Shown here: positions 55,418-62,776 of the stretch, one piece after another
Layout: each line of letters starts with the position of its first letter
How positions within the stretch are numbered: position 1 is the first letter of the stretch
NCBI RefSeq assembly: GCF_041435115.1
Contig: NZ_CP108046.1
Location: 7,254,001 to 7,318,000, forward strand
Source: Streptomyces sp. NBC_00289
Lineage (GTDB): Bacteria > Actinomycetota > Actinomycetes > Streptomycetales > Streptomycetaceae
Length of the DNA: 64,000 nt
Direction: 5' to 3'
Made by a program: the position numbers and the translations under genes
The notes under the pieces: generated by a model
What the model was told of the DNA's origin: nothing
The model's input: the letters and a program-made list of their open reading frames with translations, nothing else
The model's database searches: none

Positions 55418-55611
55418 GTCACGTCCTCCATGCTGTGCGCCGTACGCCGGTCGACGACGACCGGGCGGCGGCTGGTGTCCGGCCGCTCTTTCTTCGGCCC
55501 TGTGGTGGGGCCCTGTCCTGCCGAGCCCCATCTTCGCACTTGTCAGGGGTGGACGAGACGCCGGGATGGTGTGTGAGACGTCCCACGTCCGCCGGGGACC
55601 GACCGAACGGG

Positions 55612-55650
55612 CGGCGGGGCCTCGCGCTACCCGCGTGCGAGGCCCCGCCG
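55612..55650 (-). terminator. terminator of pepA
   Basis: 14-bp perfect stem (CGGCGGGGCCTCGC and complement) with an 11-base loop, 11 bases beyond the pepA stop. Confidence 0.85.
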
Positions 55651-55661
55651 TCACCGTCGGT

Positions 55662-57206
55662 TCAGCCCAGGTCGCCGGCCGCGGTCAGCTCGGCCAGCCG
55701 CACCAGCGTCCGCACCGCGCTGCCGGTACCGCCCTTGGGCGTGTAACCGAACGGTCCGCCCTCGTTGTAGGCCGGCCCCGCGATGTCCAGGTGCGCCCAG
55801 GTGATCCCCTCACCCACGAACTCGCGCAGGAACAGCCCGGCGACCAGGCCGCCGCCCATCCGCTCACCCATGTTGGCGATGTCGGCGGTGGGGGAGTCCA
55901 TGCCCTTGCGCAGGTGCTCCGGCAGCGGCATCGGCCACGCCGGCTCCCCGACCTCCTCCGCGGCCTCGAGGACCGTGGAGCGGAACGCGTCGTCGTTCGC
56001 CATGATCCCGAACGTACGGCTGCCCAGCGCCAGCACCATCGCACCGGTCAGGGTCGCGACGTCCACGATCGCGTCCGGCACCTCCTGAGAGGCGGCCCAC
56101 AGCGCGTCCGCGAGGACCAGGCGGCCCTCGGCGTCGGTGTTCAGCACCTCCACCGTCTTGCCGCTGTACATGCGCAGCACGTCACCCGGCCGGGTCGCGG
56201 AACCCGACGGCATGTTCTCGGCCAGCGCCAGCCAGCCGGTCACGTTGACCTCCAGGCCGAGGCGGGCGGCGGCTACGACCGCGGCGAACACGGCGGCCGC
56301 GCCGCTCATGTCGCACTTCATCGTCTCGTTGTGACCGGCCGGCTTGAGGGAGATGCCGCCCGAGTCGTAGGTGATGCCCTTGCCCACGAAGGCGAGGTGC
56401 TTGGCCGCCTTGGAGTGCGTGTACGACAGCTTCACCAGGCGGGGAGCCGCGGCGGAGCCCACGCCGACGCCGAGGATGCCGCCGTAGCCGCCCTTCTCCA
56501 GCGCCTTCTCGTCGAGCACCTGCACCTTGATGCCGTGCTCCTTGGCCGCGGCCTGCGCCAGGGCGGCGAACGACTGCGGGTTCAGGTCGTTCGGCGGCAT
56601 GTTGATCAGGTCGCGGGCGCGGTTCAGCTCCTGGGACACGGCGGTGGCGCGCTCGACCGCGGCCTTGTACGCCTTGTCGCGGGGCTTGCCGCCGAGCAGG
56701 GTCACCTCGGCGAGCGGGGCCTTGCCGTTCTTGGCCTTGGCGTCCTTGCCGTTGTCGGCGGCGCCCTTGTAGGTGTCGAAGGAGTACGCGCCGAGCAGCG
56801 CGCCCTCGGCGACCGCGCCGGCGTCGGCGGCGTCCGTGAGCGGCAGGGCGAAGGCGGCCTTCTTGGCGCCGAAGAGGGCACGGGCCGCGGCACCGGCCGC
56901 GCGCCGCAGCGCCTCGGCACCGTAGGTCTCGTCCTTCTCGGGCTCCTCGCCCAGGCCCACCGCGATCACGAGCGGCGTCTTGAAGCCGGCCGGTGCGGGC
57001 AGCTTCGTCACCTCGCCCTCGGCCCCGGAGGCACCGAGGGTCTCCAGGACGCCGGCGAGCCTGCCGTCGTACGCCTTGTCCACGGCCTCGGCGCCCGGTG
57101 CGACGACGAGCCCGGCGCCGCCCTTCGGGCTCTTGGCGACACCGATCACGATCGCGTCGGCCCGGAGGCCGGGCGCCGCGGCGGTGCTGAGAGTGAGAGC
57201 AGTCAC
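55662..57206 (-). CDS. pepA: leucyl aminopeptidase (M17)
   Basis: A 514-aa cytosolic zinc aminopeptidase, normally hexameric, that removes N-terminal residues from peptides. The C-terminal catalytic domain shows GKGITYDSGGISLKP (metal Lys and Asp), MKCDMSGAA and the signature NTDAEGRLVLAD, all intact; the N-terminal domain (1-170) is variable. GTG 57206 (TALTLSTAAAPG) is chosen; the ribosome site is weak (GGAAG further upstream). It is transcribed toward lpd but ends in its own terminator. Confidence 0.96.
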   Translation of the reverse strand: MTALTLSTAAAPGLRADAIVIGVAKSPKGGAGLVVAPGAEAVDKAYDGRLAGVLETLGASGAEGEVTKLPAPAGFKTPLVIAVGLGEEPEKDETYGAEALRRAAGAAARALFGAKKAAFALPLTDAADAGAVAEGALLGAYSFDTYKGAADNGKDAKAKNGKAPLAEVTLLGGKPRDKAYKAAVERATAVSQELNRARDLINMPPNDLNPQSFAALAQAAAKEHGIKVQVLDEKALEKGGYGGILGVGVGSAAAPRLVKLSYTHSKAAKHLAFVGKGITYDSGGISLKPAGHNETMKCDMSGAAAVFAAVVAAARLGLEVNVTGWLALAENMPSGSATRPGDVLRMYSGKTVEVLNTDAEGRLVLADALWAASQEVPDAIVDVATLTGAMVLALGSRTFGIMANDDAFRSTVLEAAEEVGEPAWPMPLPEHLRKGMDSPTADIANMGERMGGGLVAGLFLREFVGEGITWAHLDIAGPAYNEGGPFGYTPKGGTGSAVRTLVRLAELTAAGDLG

Positions 57207-57880
57207 GGTGGTGAAATCTCGCTTCCGTTGAAGTAGCTGTGGCCGATCGGGATGGGGTCGGCCAGGCCCGGCATCCGACTTTATTTCCGGCCTTGAACGA
57301 GGTCCGCGCCCGGGTCCGTGCCCGGGCGGGCGAACACCCGGCATGAGCCTACGCTCGGCACGGGGTCCGATCACCTCGGTGTGCCCCTCGATCCGTTCAC
57401 CACGACCTGGACCCCGACCCGCCCGGCGGCCCGGCGGACACCCCGCCCCGTCCTTCGCCGAGGCAACTCTCGTGGCGGCATCGGAGCCCGGCTGTGTCAA
57501 TTCCCGTACGGTGTCGCGTCCGGTGTGGTCTCGTGGCGGCGCCGGAGCCCGGCTGTGTCAATTCCCGTACGGTGTCGCGTCCGGTGTGGTCTCGTGGCGG
57601 CGCCGGAGCCCGGCTGTGTCAATTCCCGTACGGTGTCGCGTCCGGTGTGGTCTCGTGGCGGCACCGGAGCCCGGCTGCGTCAATTCCCGTACGGCGTCCC
57701 GTGCGGTGTGGTCTCGCGGCGGCACCGGAACCCCGCTGCGCCAACTCCCGTACGGCGTCCCGTCCGTGCGCGGCTTCTCGTGGCGCGGCCCGCGTGCTCG
57801 GCGCCGCCACCCCGCACCGCGCGGTGTCCGGCGCGGCGGTCATCCTTGGGGGACGCCGCCGCACACCTGGAGCCCATCCG
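57207..57880. other. gene-less stretch holding a 61-bp tandem array
   Basis: About 670 bases without a credible gene. The pepA leader occupies the left part; the 61-bp array fills 57470-57777. A plus-strand frame crosses the array but its repeats shift frame, so it is not coding. The signal for the lipoprotein gene begins at 57881. Confidence 0.65.
57470..57777. repeat. five tandem copies of a 61-bp unit
   Basis: Units start at 57470, 57531, 57592, 57653 and 57714, each beginning TCGTGGCGGC (TCGCGGCGGC in the fifth) and containing CAATTCCCGTACGG or a variant. Copies 2 and 3 are almost identical; copies 4 and 5 diverge toward the right; a partial sixth starts near 57778. The 61-bp period is not a multiple of three. 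Confidence 0.9.
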
Positions 57881-58660
57881 TTGAGACGCACCGCCGTTGT
57901 CGCCGCCCTGATCCTGCTGCTCGCGGCCTGCACCGCCACGCCCGACGACGAGCCGGCCGGCGAACGGTGGCGCCCGCGCCCCGGTGTCGCCTGGCAGTGG
58001 CAGCTCAGCGGCCGCCTCGACACCTCCGTCGACGTGCCCGTCTACGACATCGACGGCTTCGACCACTCCAAGGCCGCCGTGACCGGTTTGCACCGCGCCG
58101 ACCGCAAGGTCATCTGCTATCTCTCCACCGGCGCCTGGGAGGACTTCCGCCCCGACGCGGAGAAGTTCCCCAGGTCGGTCCTCGGCCGGGGCAACGGCTG
58201 GAAGGGCGAGCGCTGGCTCGACATCCGCCGCACCGACGTCCTGGAACCCCTGATGGCGGCCCGTCTCGACCTGTGCCGGGAGAAGGGCTTCGACGCGGTG
58301 GAGCCGGACAACATGGACGGCTACCGCAACCGCACGGGCTTCGACCTGTCGGCGGGCGACCAGCTCCGTTACAACCGGCTGATCGCGAGGCTGGCCCACG
58401 ACCGGGGCATGGCGGTCGGCCTGAAGAACGACCTCGACCAGATCCCCGACCTGGTCGGAGACTTCGACTTCGCGGTCAACGAACAGTGCGCCCAGTACGG
58501 CGAGTGCGCCGACCTGAAGCCCTTCGTCGCGGCGGACAAGGCGGTCTTCCATGTGGAGTACGAACTCCCGGTCAGCCGCTTCTGCGCCGACTCCCGCCGC
58601 CTGAGGCTGAGTTCGATGCTGAAGAAGTACGAGCTGGGGGTGTGGCGCAGGGCGTGCTGA
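57881..58660 (+). CDS. GH114-like lipoprotein (endo-alpha-1,4-polygalactosaminidase family)
   Basis: A 259-aa secreted lipoprotein. The TTG at 57881, with GGAG nine bases upstream, is the best start and yields a short signal peptide with lipobox LLAAC. The mature protein matches the GH114 family: WQWQLSGRLDTSVDVPVYDIDGF, VICYLSTGAWEDFRPD, FDAVEPDNMDGYRN (catalytic acids Glu and Asp) and VGLKNDLDQIPDLVGDFDFAVNEQC. GH114 enzymes cleave galactosaminogalactan-type polymers; the true substrate here is unknown. It converges with cobS, 12 bases apart. Confidence 0.9.
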   Translation: MRRTAVVAALILLLAACTATPDDEPAGERWRPRPGVAWQWQLSGRLDTSVDVPVYDIDGFDHSKAAVTGLHRADRKVICYLSTGAWEDFRPDAEKFPRSVLGRGNGWKGERWLDIRRTDVLEPLMAARLDLCREKGFDAVEPDNMDGYRNRTGFDLSAGDQLRYNRLIARLAHDRGMAVGLKNDLDQIPDLVGDFDFAVNEQCAQYGECADLKPFVAADKAVFHVEYELPVSRFCADSRRLRLSSMLKKYELGVWRRAC

Positions 58661-58672
58661 GCCCGCGGGTAC

Positions 58673-59458
58673 TCACCCGAGGCAGAACACGACCAGGGCG
58701 GCGGTCGCCGCTGTCTCCGCGAGCCCCCCGAACACGTCCCCGGTCACCCCGCCGAACCGTCGTGTGCAGTGCCGCAGCAGGAGTTCGGCGGCGCCGGCGG
58801 CCACGAGGACCGCGAGCGCGGCCCGCACCGCGTCCTGCGCCCCGAGAAGGGCACCCCCCGCTGCCGCCGCGGCCGTGACGGCGAGCCCCGCCGCCACCGC
58901 GCCGCCCACCGGCACCACCCCCGCCACCGCCGCACCCAGCCCCTCCGGCCGGGCGGCCGGCACCCCGGTGCGCGCGGCCAGCGTCAGAGCCAGCCGGGCC
59001 GCGGTCGCCGAGACGACGGCCGCGAGCGCGCCCCGGGCCCACGAGGAGCCGTAGAGCTGGGCGAGTGCGGCCACCTGGGCGAGCAGCACGAAGACGAGGG
59101 CGAGGACGCCGAAGGGCCCGATGTCCGACTGCTTCATGATCCGCAGGGCGTCCTCGGCGGGCTTGCCGCTGCCCAGCCCGTCCGCCGTGTCCGCGAGGCC
59201 GTCGAGGTGCAGGCCACGGGTGAGGGCGGCCGGTACGGCGGCCGTGGCGACGGCGGCGAGCAGCGCGCCCGCGCCCAGGAACAGCAGCAGGACGCCGACG
59301 GCCGCCGCGCAGGCGCCGACGACCAGCCCGGCCGGCGGAGCGCTCAGCATGCCGCGGCGAGCGGCCTCCCGGTCCCAGCGGGTCACCCGGACCGGCAGCG
59401 CGGTGAGGGTGCCGAAGGCGAAGCGGAGGCCGTCCGGCCAGGAGGGGGTCTTGGACAC
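58673..59458 (-). CDS. cobS: adenosylcobinamide-GDP ribazoletransferase
   Basis: A 261-aa integral membrane enzyme that joins adenosylcobinamide-GDP with alpha-ribazole in the last steps of cobalamin synthesis. It has several membrane helices, and the family signature is TRGLHLDGLADTADGLGSG near residue 85 together with MKQSDIGPFGV. It starts with GTG 59458. Its partner CobT, which makes the ribazole phosphate, is encoded 3.3 kb further right on the same strand, with membrane genes in between, so the two are not a simple operon here. Confidence 0.93.
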   Translation of the reverse strand: MSKTPSWPDGLRFAFGTLTALPVRVTRWDREAARRGMLSAPPAGLVVGACAAAVGVLLLFLGAGALLAAVATAAVPAALTRGLHLDGLADTADGLGSGKPAEDALRIMKQSDIGPFGVLALVFVLLAQVAALAQLYGSSWARGALAAVVSATAARLALTLAARTGVPAARPEGLGAAVAGVVPVGGAVAAGLAVTAAAAAGGALLGAQDAVRAALAVLVAAGAAELLLRHCTRRFGGVTGDVFGGLAETAATAALVVFCLG

Positions 59459-59540
59459 CGGCGAAGGTTACCCGGCGGTCGCGAAGAGGCCGGTGGCGGC
59501 CGCGGATGGCAGCCGCGAAAGGCAAGGATAAAGTGATCAT

Positions 59541-60302
59541 ATGGGACATTGGTTGCAGCGGAACATCGTCGAGCCGGGCAAGCTGCCCCTGCTCCTCGCC
59601 CTCACCGCCTTCGTCCTGACCTTCGTGATCACCCGGGTCGTCACCCGCATGATCCGGGCGGGCAAGGGACCCTTCGGCAACGTCAGCGCCGGCGGCGTGC
59701 ACATCCATCACGTCGTCCCCGGCGTCGTGCTCACCGTCGTCGGCGGCTTCGGTGCGGTCGCCAGCGCCCGGCACGGATTCGGCGCGGGCCTCGCCGCGGT
59801 CGTCTTCGGTATCGGCGCCGGCCTGGTCCTGGACGAGTTCGCGCTGATCCTGCATCTCGACGACGTCTACTGGACCGAGGCCGGCCGGCAGAGCGTCGAG
59901 GTCGTGGTGGTCACCGCCGCACTCGTCGGCCTGCTGCTCGCCGGCTTCGTGCCCTTCGGCGTCAACGACCTCTCCGACGAGGAACTGCAGGACCGCGGCG
60001 CCGTCATCTCCAGCATCGCGGTGAACTTCGCCTTCTCCCTGCTCGCCCTGAGCAAGGGCAAGGCCCGTACCGCGATCTTCGGCGTGGTCGTGCCCGTCGT
60101 CGCCCTGGTCGGCGCGATCCGTCTGGCGCGCCCCGGATCTCCCTGGGCCAGACGCTTCTACCGCCGGCGCCCACGCGCCCGCGCCCGCTCCATCCTGCGC
60201 GTCTACCACCACGACCGCCGCTGGGCCGGCCCCCGCCGCCGCGTTCAGGACCTGATCGGCGGCAAACCCGACGAGCCGGTGGTGCCCGCCCTGCGCCGGT
60301 GA
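59541..60302 (+). CDS. polytopic membrane protein of unknown function
   Basis: A 253-aa membrane protein with about five or six hydrophobic segments (near 17-35, 58-75, 82-100, 118-138, 160-175 and 185-200) and a highly basic C-terminal tail (RRFYRRRPRARARSI). Conserved-looking polar motifs inside or near membranes are GGVHIHHVVPG and DEFALILHLDDVYW, which could bind metal. No family name is known to me. Its last 58 bases overlap the convergent rhomboid-like gene. Confidence 0.85.
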   Translation: MGHWLQRNIVEPGKLPLLLALTAFVLTFVITRVVTRMIRAGKGPFGNVSAGGVHIHHVVPGVVLTVVGGFGAVASARHGFGAGLAAVVFGIGAGLVLDEFALILHLDDVYWTEAGRQSVEVVVVTAALVGLLLAGFVPFGVNDLSDEELQDRGAVISSIAVNFAFSLLALSKGKARTAIFGVVVPVVALVGAIRLARPGSPWARRFYRRRPRARARSILRVYHHDRRWAGPRRRVQDLIGGKPDEPVVPALRR

Positions 60303-60940
60303 CGCAGCGCCGACACCGCGCACAGCACCAGCACCGCCGCGATCGCCGCCAGGTGCTCCTTGCCGGCCAGGTTCCCCTTCAGCAGCACCTCGACGATCAT
60401 CGCCGCGACCACCACGCCCGCCGTGACGTAGGCGCCGTAGCGCCAGCCGAGGAACACCGCGAGGCCGACCACCGCGGCCGACGGGCCGGTGTCCACGACC
60501 TGCGCGTCCGAGCCGGGCAGCCCGAGCAGACCCTCCGGTCCCAGCCAGATGCCCACCCGGGCGAACAGCGTCCCGGCGAGGGTGGCGATGTAGGCGACGG
60601 CGAGCGTCCGCCACCAGCCGAGGCAGATCTCCGCGATCCCGAACACGATCAGGATCTGCGCCAGCGCACCCCACACCGGCAGGTCCAGCGCGGGTACGAA
60701 CAACGACAGGGGGGTACGCAGCAGAGCGAGCCACAGCGGCTCCTCGGCCCGTACCGCCCCGACGTTCCGCACGAACCCGAAGCCCCACGACTGGTTCTGC
60801 ACCACCTGCACGACCGCTGTCAGACACACCGCCGCGATCGTCATCGGCACCGCCCGCCACCTCCGCTTGAGCAGCGGCTCGCGCACGGTGACGTACAGCA
60901 GTCCCCATTCGGCGCGGGCCCAGCGGGCGAGGGTGCTCAT
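60245..60940 (-). CDS. rhomboid-like membrane protein
   Basis: A 231-aa polytopic protein of the rhomboid-like family. Helices are at about 32-52, 80-95, 100-120, 125-145, 150-170, 180-200 and 205-220. The segment DTGPSAAVVGL corresponds to the GxSA motif of rhomboid proteases (here G-P-S-A), so a catalytic Ser is possible; the partner His was not confirmed. It starts at ATG 60940 with an ATGA overlap with the DUF2156 gene upstream, so the two are translationally coupled. Its 3' end overlaps the convergent gene by 58 bases, which is unusual. Confidence 0.8.
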   Translation of the reverse strand: MSTLARWARAEWGLLYVTVREPLLKRRWRAVPMTIAAVCLTAVVQVVQNQSWGFGFVRNVGAVRAEEPLWLALLRTPLSLFVPALDLPVWGALAQILIVFGIAEICLGWWRTLAVAYIATLAGTLFARVGIWLGPEGLLGLPGSDAQVVDTGPSAAVVGLAVFLGWRYGAYVTAGVVVAAMIVEVLLKGNLAGKEHLAAIAAVLVLCAVSALRHRRRAGTTGSSGLPPIRS

Positions 60941-62703
60941 CTACGGGTCTCCAGGTGCTTGCGGTGCAGCCACTTCGGCAGCCCCGGCGCCTCCAGGAAC
61001 CCCTCCGCGCGTGCCGAGGCGATGGCGATGCGCGGCAGGTCCGCGCTCTTCTCGAAGAGCAGGAACCGCGGCTCCCAGATGGGCCGGTACTTGGCGTTGG
61101 CGCGATACAGCGACTCGATCTGCCACCAGCGGGAGAAGAAGCTGAGCAGTGACCGCCACAGCCTCAGCACCGGCCCGGCGCCGAGACGTGCGCCACGTTC
61201 GAAGACCGAACGGAACATCGCGAAGTTGAGCGAGACCTGAGTGATCCCGGTCTCCCGGGCCCGGCGCAGGAGATCGATGACCATGAACTCCATGAGTCCG
61301 TTGTCCGCGTCGCGGTCACGCCGCATCAGATCGAGGGAGAGCCCTCGCGGCCCCCACGGCACGAAGGACAGCAGCGCCTTCAACTCGCCCTGCCCGTCGG
61401 TGCATTCGAGCATCACGCAGCGCCCGTCCTCCGGGTCCCCGAGACGCCCCAGCGCCATGCTGAACCCGCGTTCGGTCGCCCCGTCGCGCCAGTCGTCCGC
61501 CCGCCGGACCAGATACGCCGCCTCGTCGGCCGGGATGTCCTCGTGCCGCCGGATGCGCACGGTGTACCCGGCCCGCTTCACCCGGTTGTAGGCCTGTCGC
61601 ACGGTCCGCATCGCGCGCCCCTCCAGGGTGAACTCGGCCACCTCCACGAGGGCCTCGTCCCCCAGCTCCAGGGCGTCCAGACCGTGTCGGGCGTACACCG
61701 TCCCCGCCTCCTCGCCCGCGCCCATCACGGCCGGGATCCATCCGTGCGCCCGTGCCTCGGCGAGCCAGGGCCCGATGGCACCGGGCCACGCCTCCGGGTC
61801 GCCGAGCGGATCCCCGGACGCCAGCGACACCCCGCCGACGACGCGGTAGGCGACGGCCGCCTTGCCGGTCGGCGACCACACGACGCTCTTCTCCCGGCGC
61901 AGCGCGAAGTAGCCGAGAGAGTCGCGGTCTCCGTGCCGCTCCAGCAGGGCCCGCAGCCGCTTCTCGTCGTCCTCGGTGAGCGGGTCGACGGCACGCCGGG
62001 AGCGGAACGCGGCGTAGAGGGCGGCGAGGACGAGAACCGTGCTGAGGCCGTTGACGGCGACACCGACCCAGTTCGGCGTGGAGATGCCGGGGAAGTGGGA
62101 GTCGTCGCCGGCCACGGAGACCAGCCGGAGCGTGCCGTAGCGCCACCGCTCCCAGAACGTCGAACGGTGGGCGTCGCGCGCCTGGTTGGTGACCGTCACC
62201 AGCAGCGCGGCGAGCAGCGAGGACACCAGGAGCCCGCCCACCGCGACGGCCGCGGCGAGCCTCGGGTTGGACCGGTCGCCCCTGGCGTAGAACTCACGCC
62301 GTCCGAGGAGGAGAGCGGCGACGAAGGCGGCGGTGAGGGCGAGGGAGATCCAGTTCTGCGCGTACCGCCGGATCTCCGGGAACGCCATGGCGAAGCCGAA
62401 CAACGCGAGGAACGGGCCGCCGAGCGAGAGGTTCAGGATCCACGCGGCCCGCTTGCGCCGCCGCATCGTGACGGCGAGGAACACCGTGAACACACCGGAG
62501 GCGAAGCCGGCCGTCAGCAGGTACGGCGTGAAGAGGTTCTCCTGGTTGTGGCGCCGCACGTCCTGCCCCAGGGAGACCCACACCGCGCTGAGGAAGTTGA
62601 CGAACGCGACCGCCCGCAGGTACCAGACGGCGAAGGCGGCGGCCCGGCGCGAGACAGCGGTGGGCCGGTGATCCCGAACGGGCGCAACGTGGACATCTCC
62701 CAT
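60937..62703 (-). CDS. MprF/LysX-like DUF2156 membrane protein
   Basis: A 588-aa protein. The N-terminal half has about six membrane helices (20-260); the C-terminal half (about 275-560) is a DUF2156 GNAT-like domain with FALRREKSVVWSPTGKAAVAYRVVGG, VSLASGDPLGD, PWGPRGLSLDLMRRD and GVTQ-like TQVSLNFAMFRSVFERG. Such proteins transfer lysine or alanine from aminoacyl-tRNA to phosphatidylglycerol, which lowers membrane charge and resists cationic peptides; the donor here is unknown. ATG 62703 has no clear ribosome site. Directly upstream is a 13-bp motif also found before the gene at 59541. Confidence 0.9.
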   Translation of the reverse strand: MGDVHVAPVRDHRPTAVSRRAAAFAVWYLRAVAFVNFLSAVWVSLGQDVRRHNQENLFTPYLLTAGFASGVFTVFLAVTMRRRKRAAWILNLSLGGPFLALFGFAMAFPEIRRYAQNWISLALTAAFVAALLLGRREFYARGDRSNPRLAAAVAVGGLLVSSLLAALLVTVTNQARDAHRSTFWERWRYGTLRLVSVAGDDSHFPGISTPNWVGVAVNGLSTVLVLAALYAAFRSRRAVDPLTEDDEKRLRALLERHGDRDSLGYFALRREKSVVWSPTGKAAVAYRVVGGVSLASGDPLGDPEAWPGAIGPWLAEARAHGWIPAVMGAGEEAGTVYARHGLDALELGDEALVEVAEFTLEGRAMRTVRQAYNRVKRAGYTVRIRRHEDIPADEAAYLVRRADDWRDGATERGFSMALGRLGDPEDGRCVMLECTDGQGELKALLSFVPWGPRGLSLDLMRRDRDADNGLMEFMVIDLLRRARETGITQVSLNFAMFRSVFERGARLGAGPVLRLWRSLLSFFSRWWQIESLYRANAKYRPIWEPRFLLFEKSADLPRIAIASARAEGFLEAPGLPKWLHRKHLETRR

Positions 62704-62776
62704 GAGGGGTGATCATATGGGCGCTGTTGCGATGAACGTCCGTTTTGGGCCGCCGCGCACGGCTCCGCCCCGGGGA

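Noticed and set aside
57343..58878. Plus-strand frame crossing the 61-bp array into the GH114-like gene.
   Set aside because: The repeat period is 61 bp, so the same DNA is read in three frames in turn; the true gene begins at TTG 57881 with a lipoprotein signal.
58673..59540. Possible cobalamin riboswitch for cobS.
   Set aside because: Only about 80 bases precede cobS and no B12-box-like sequence was seen.
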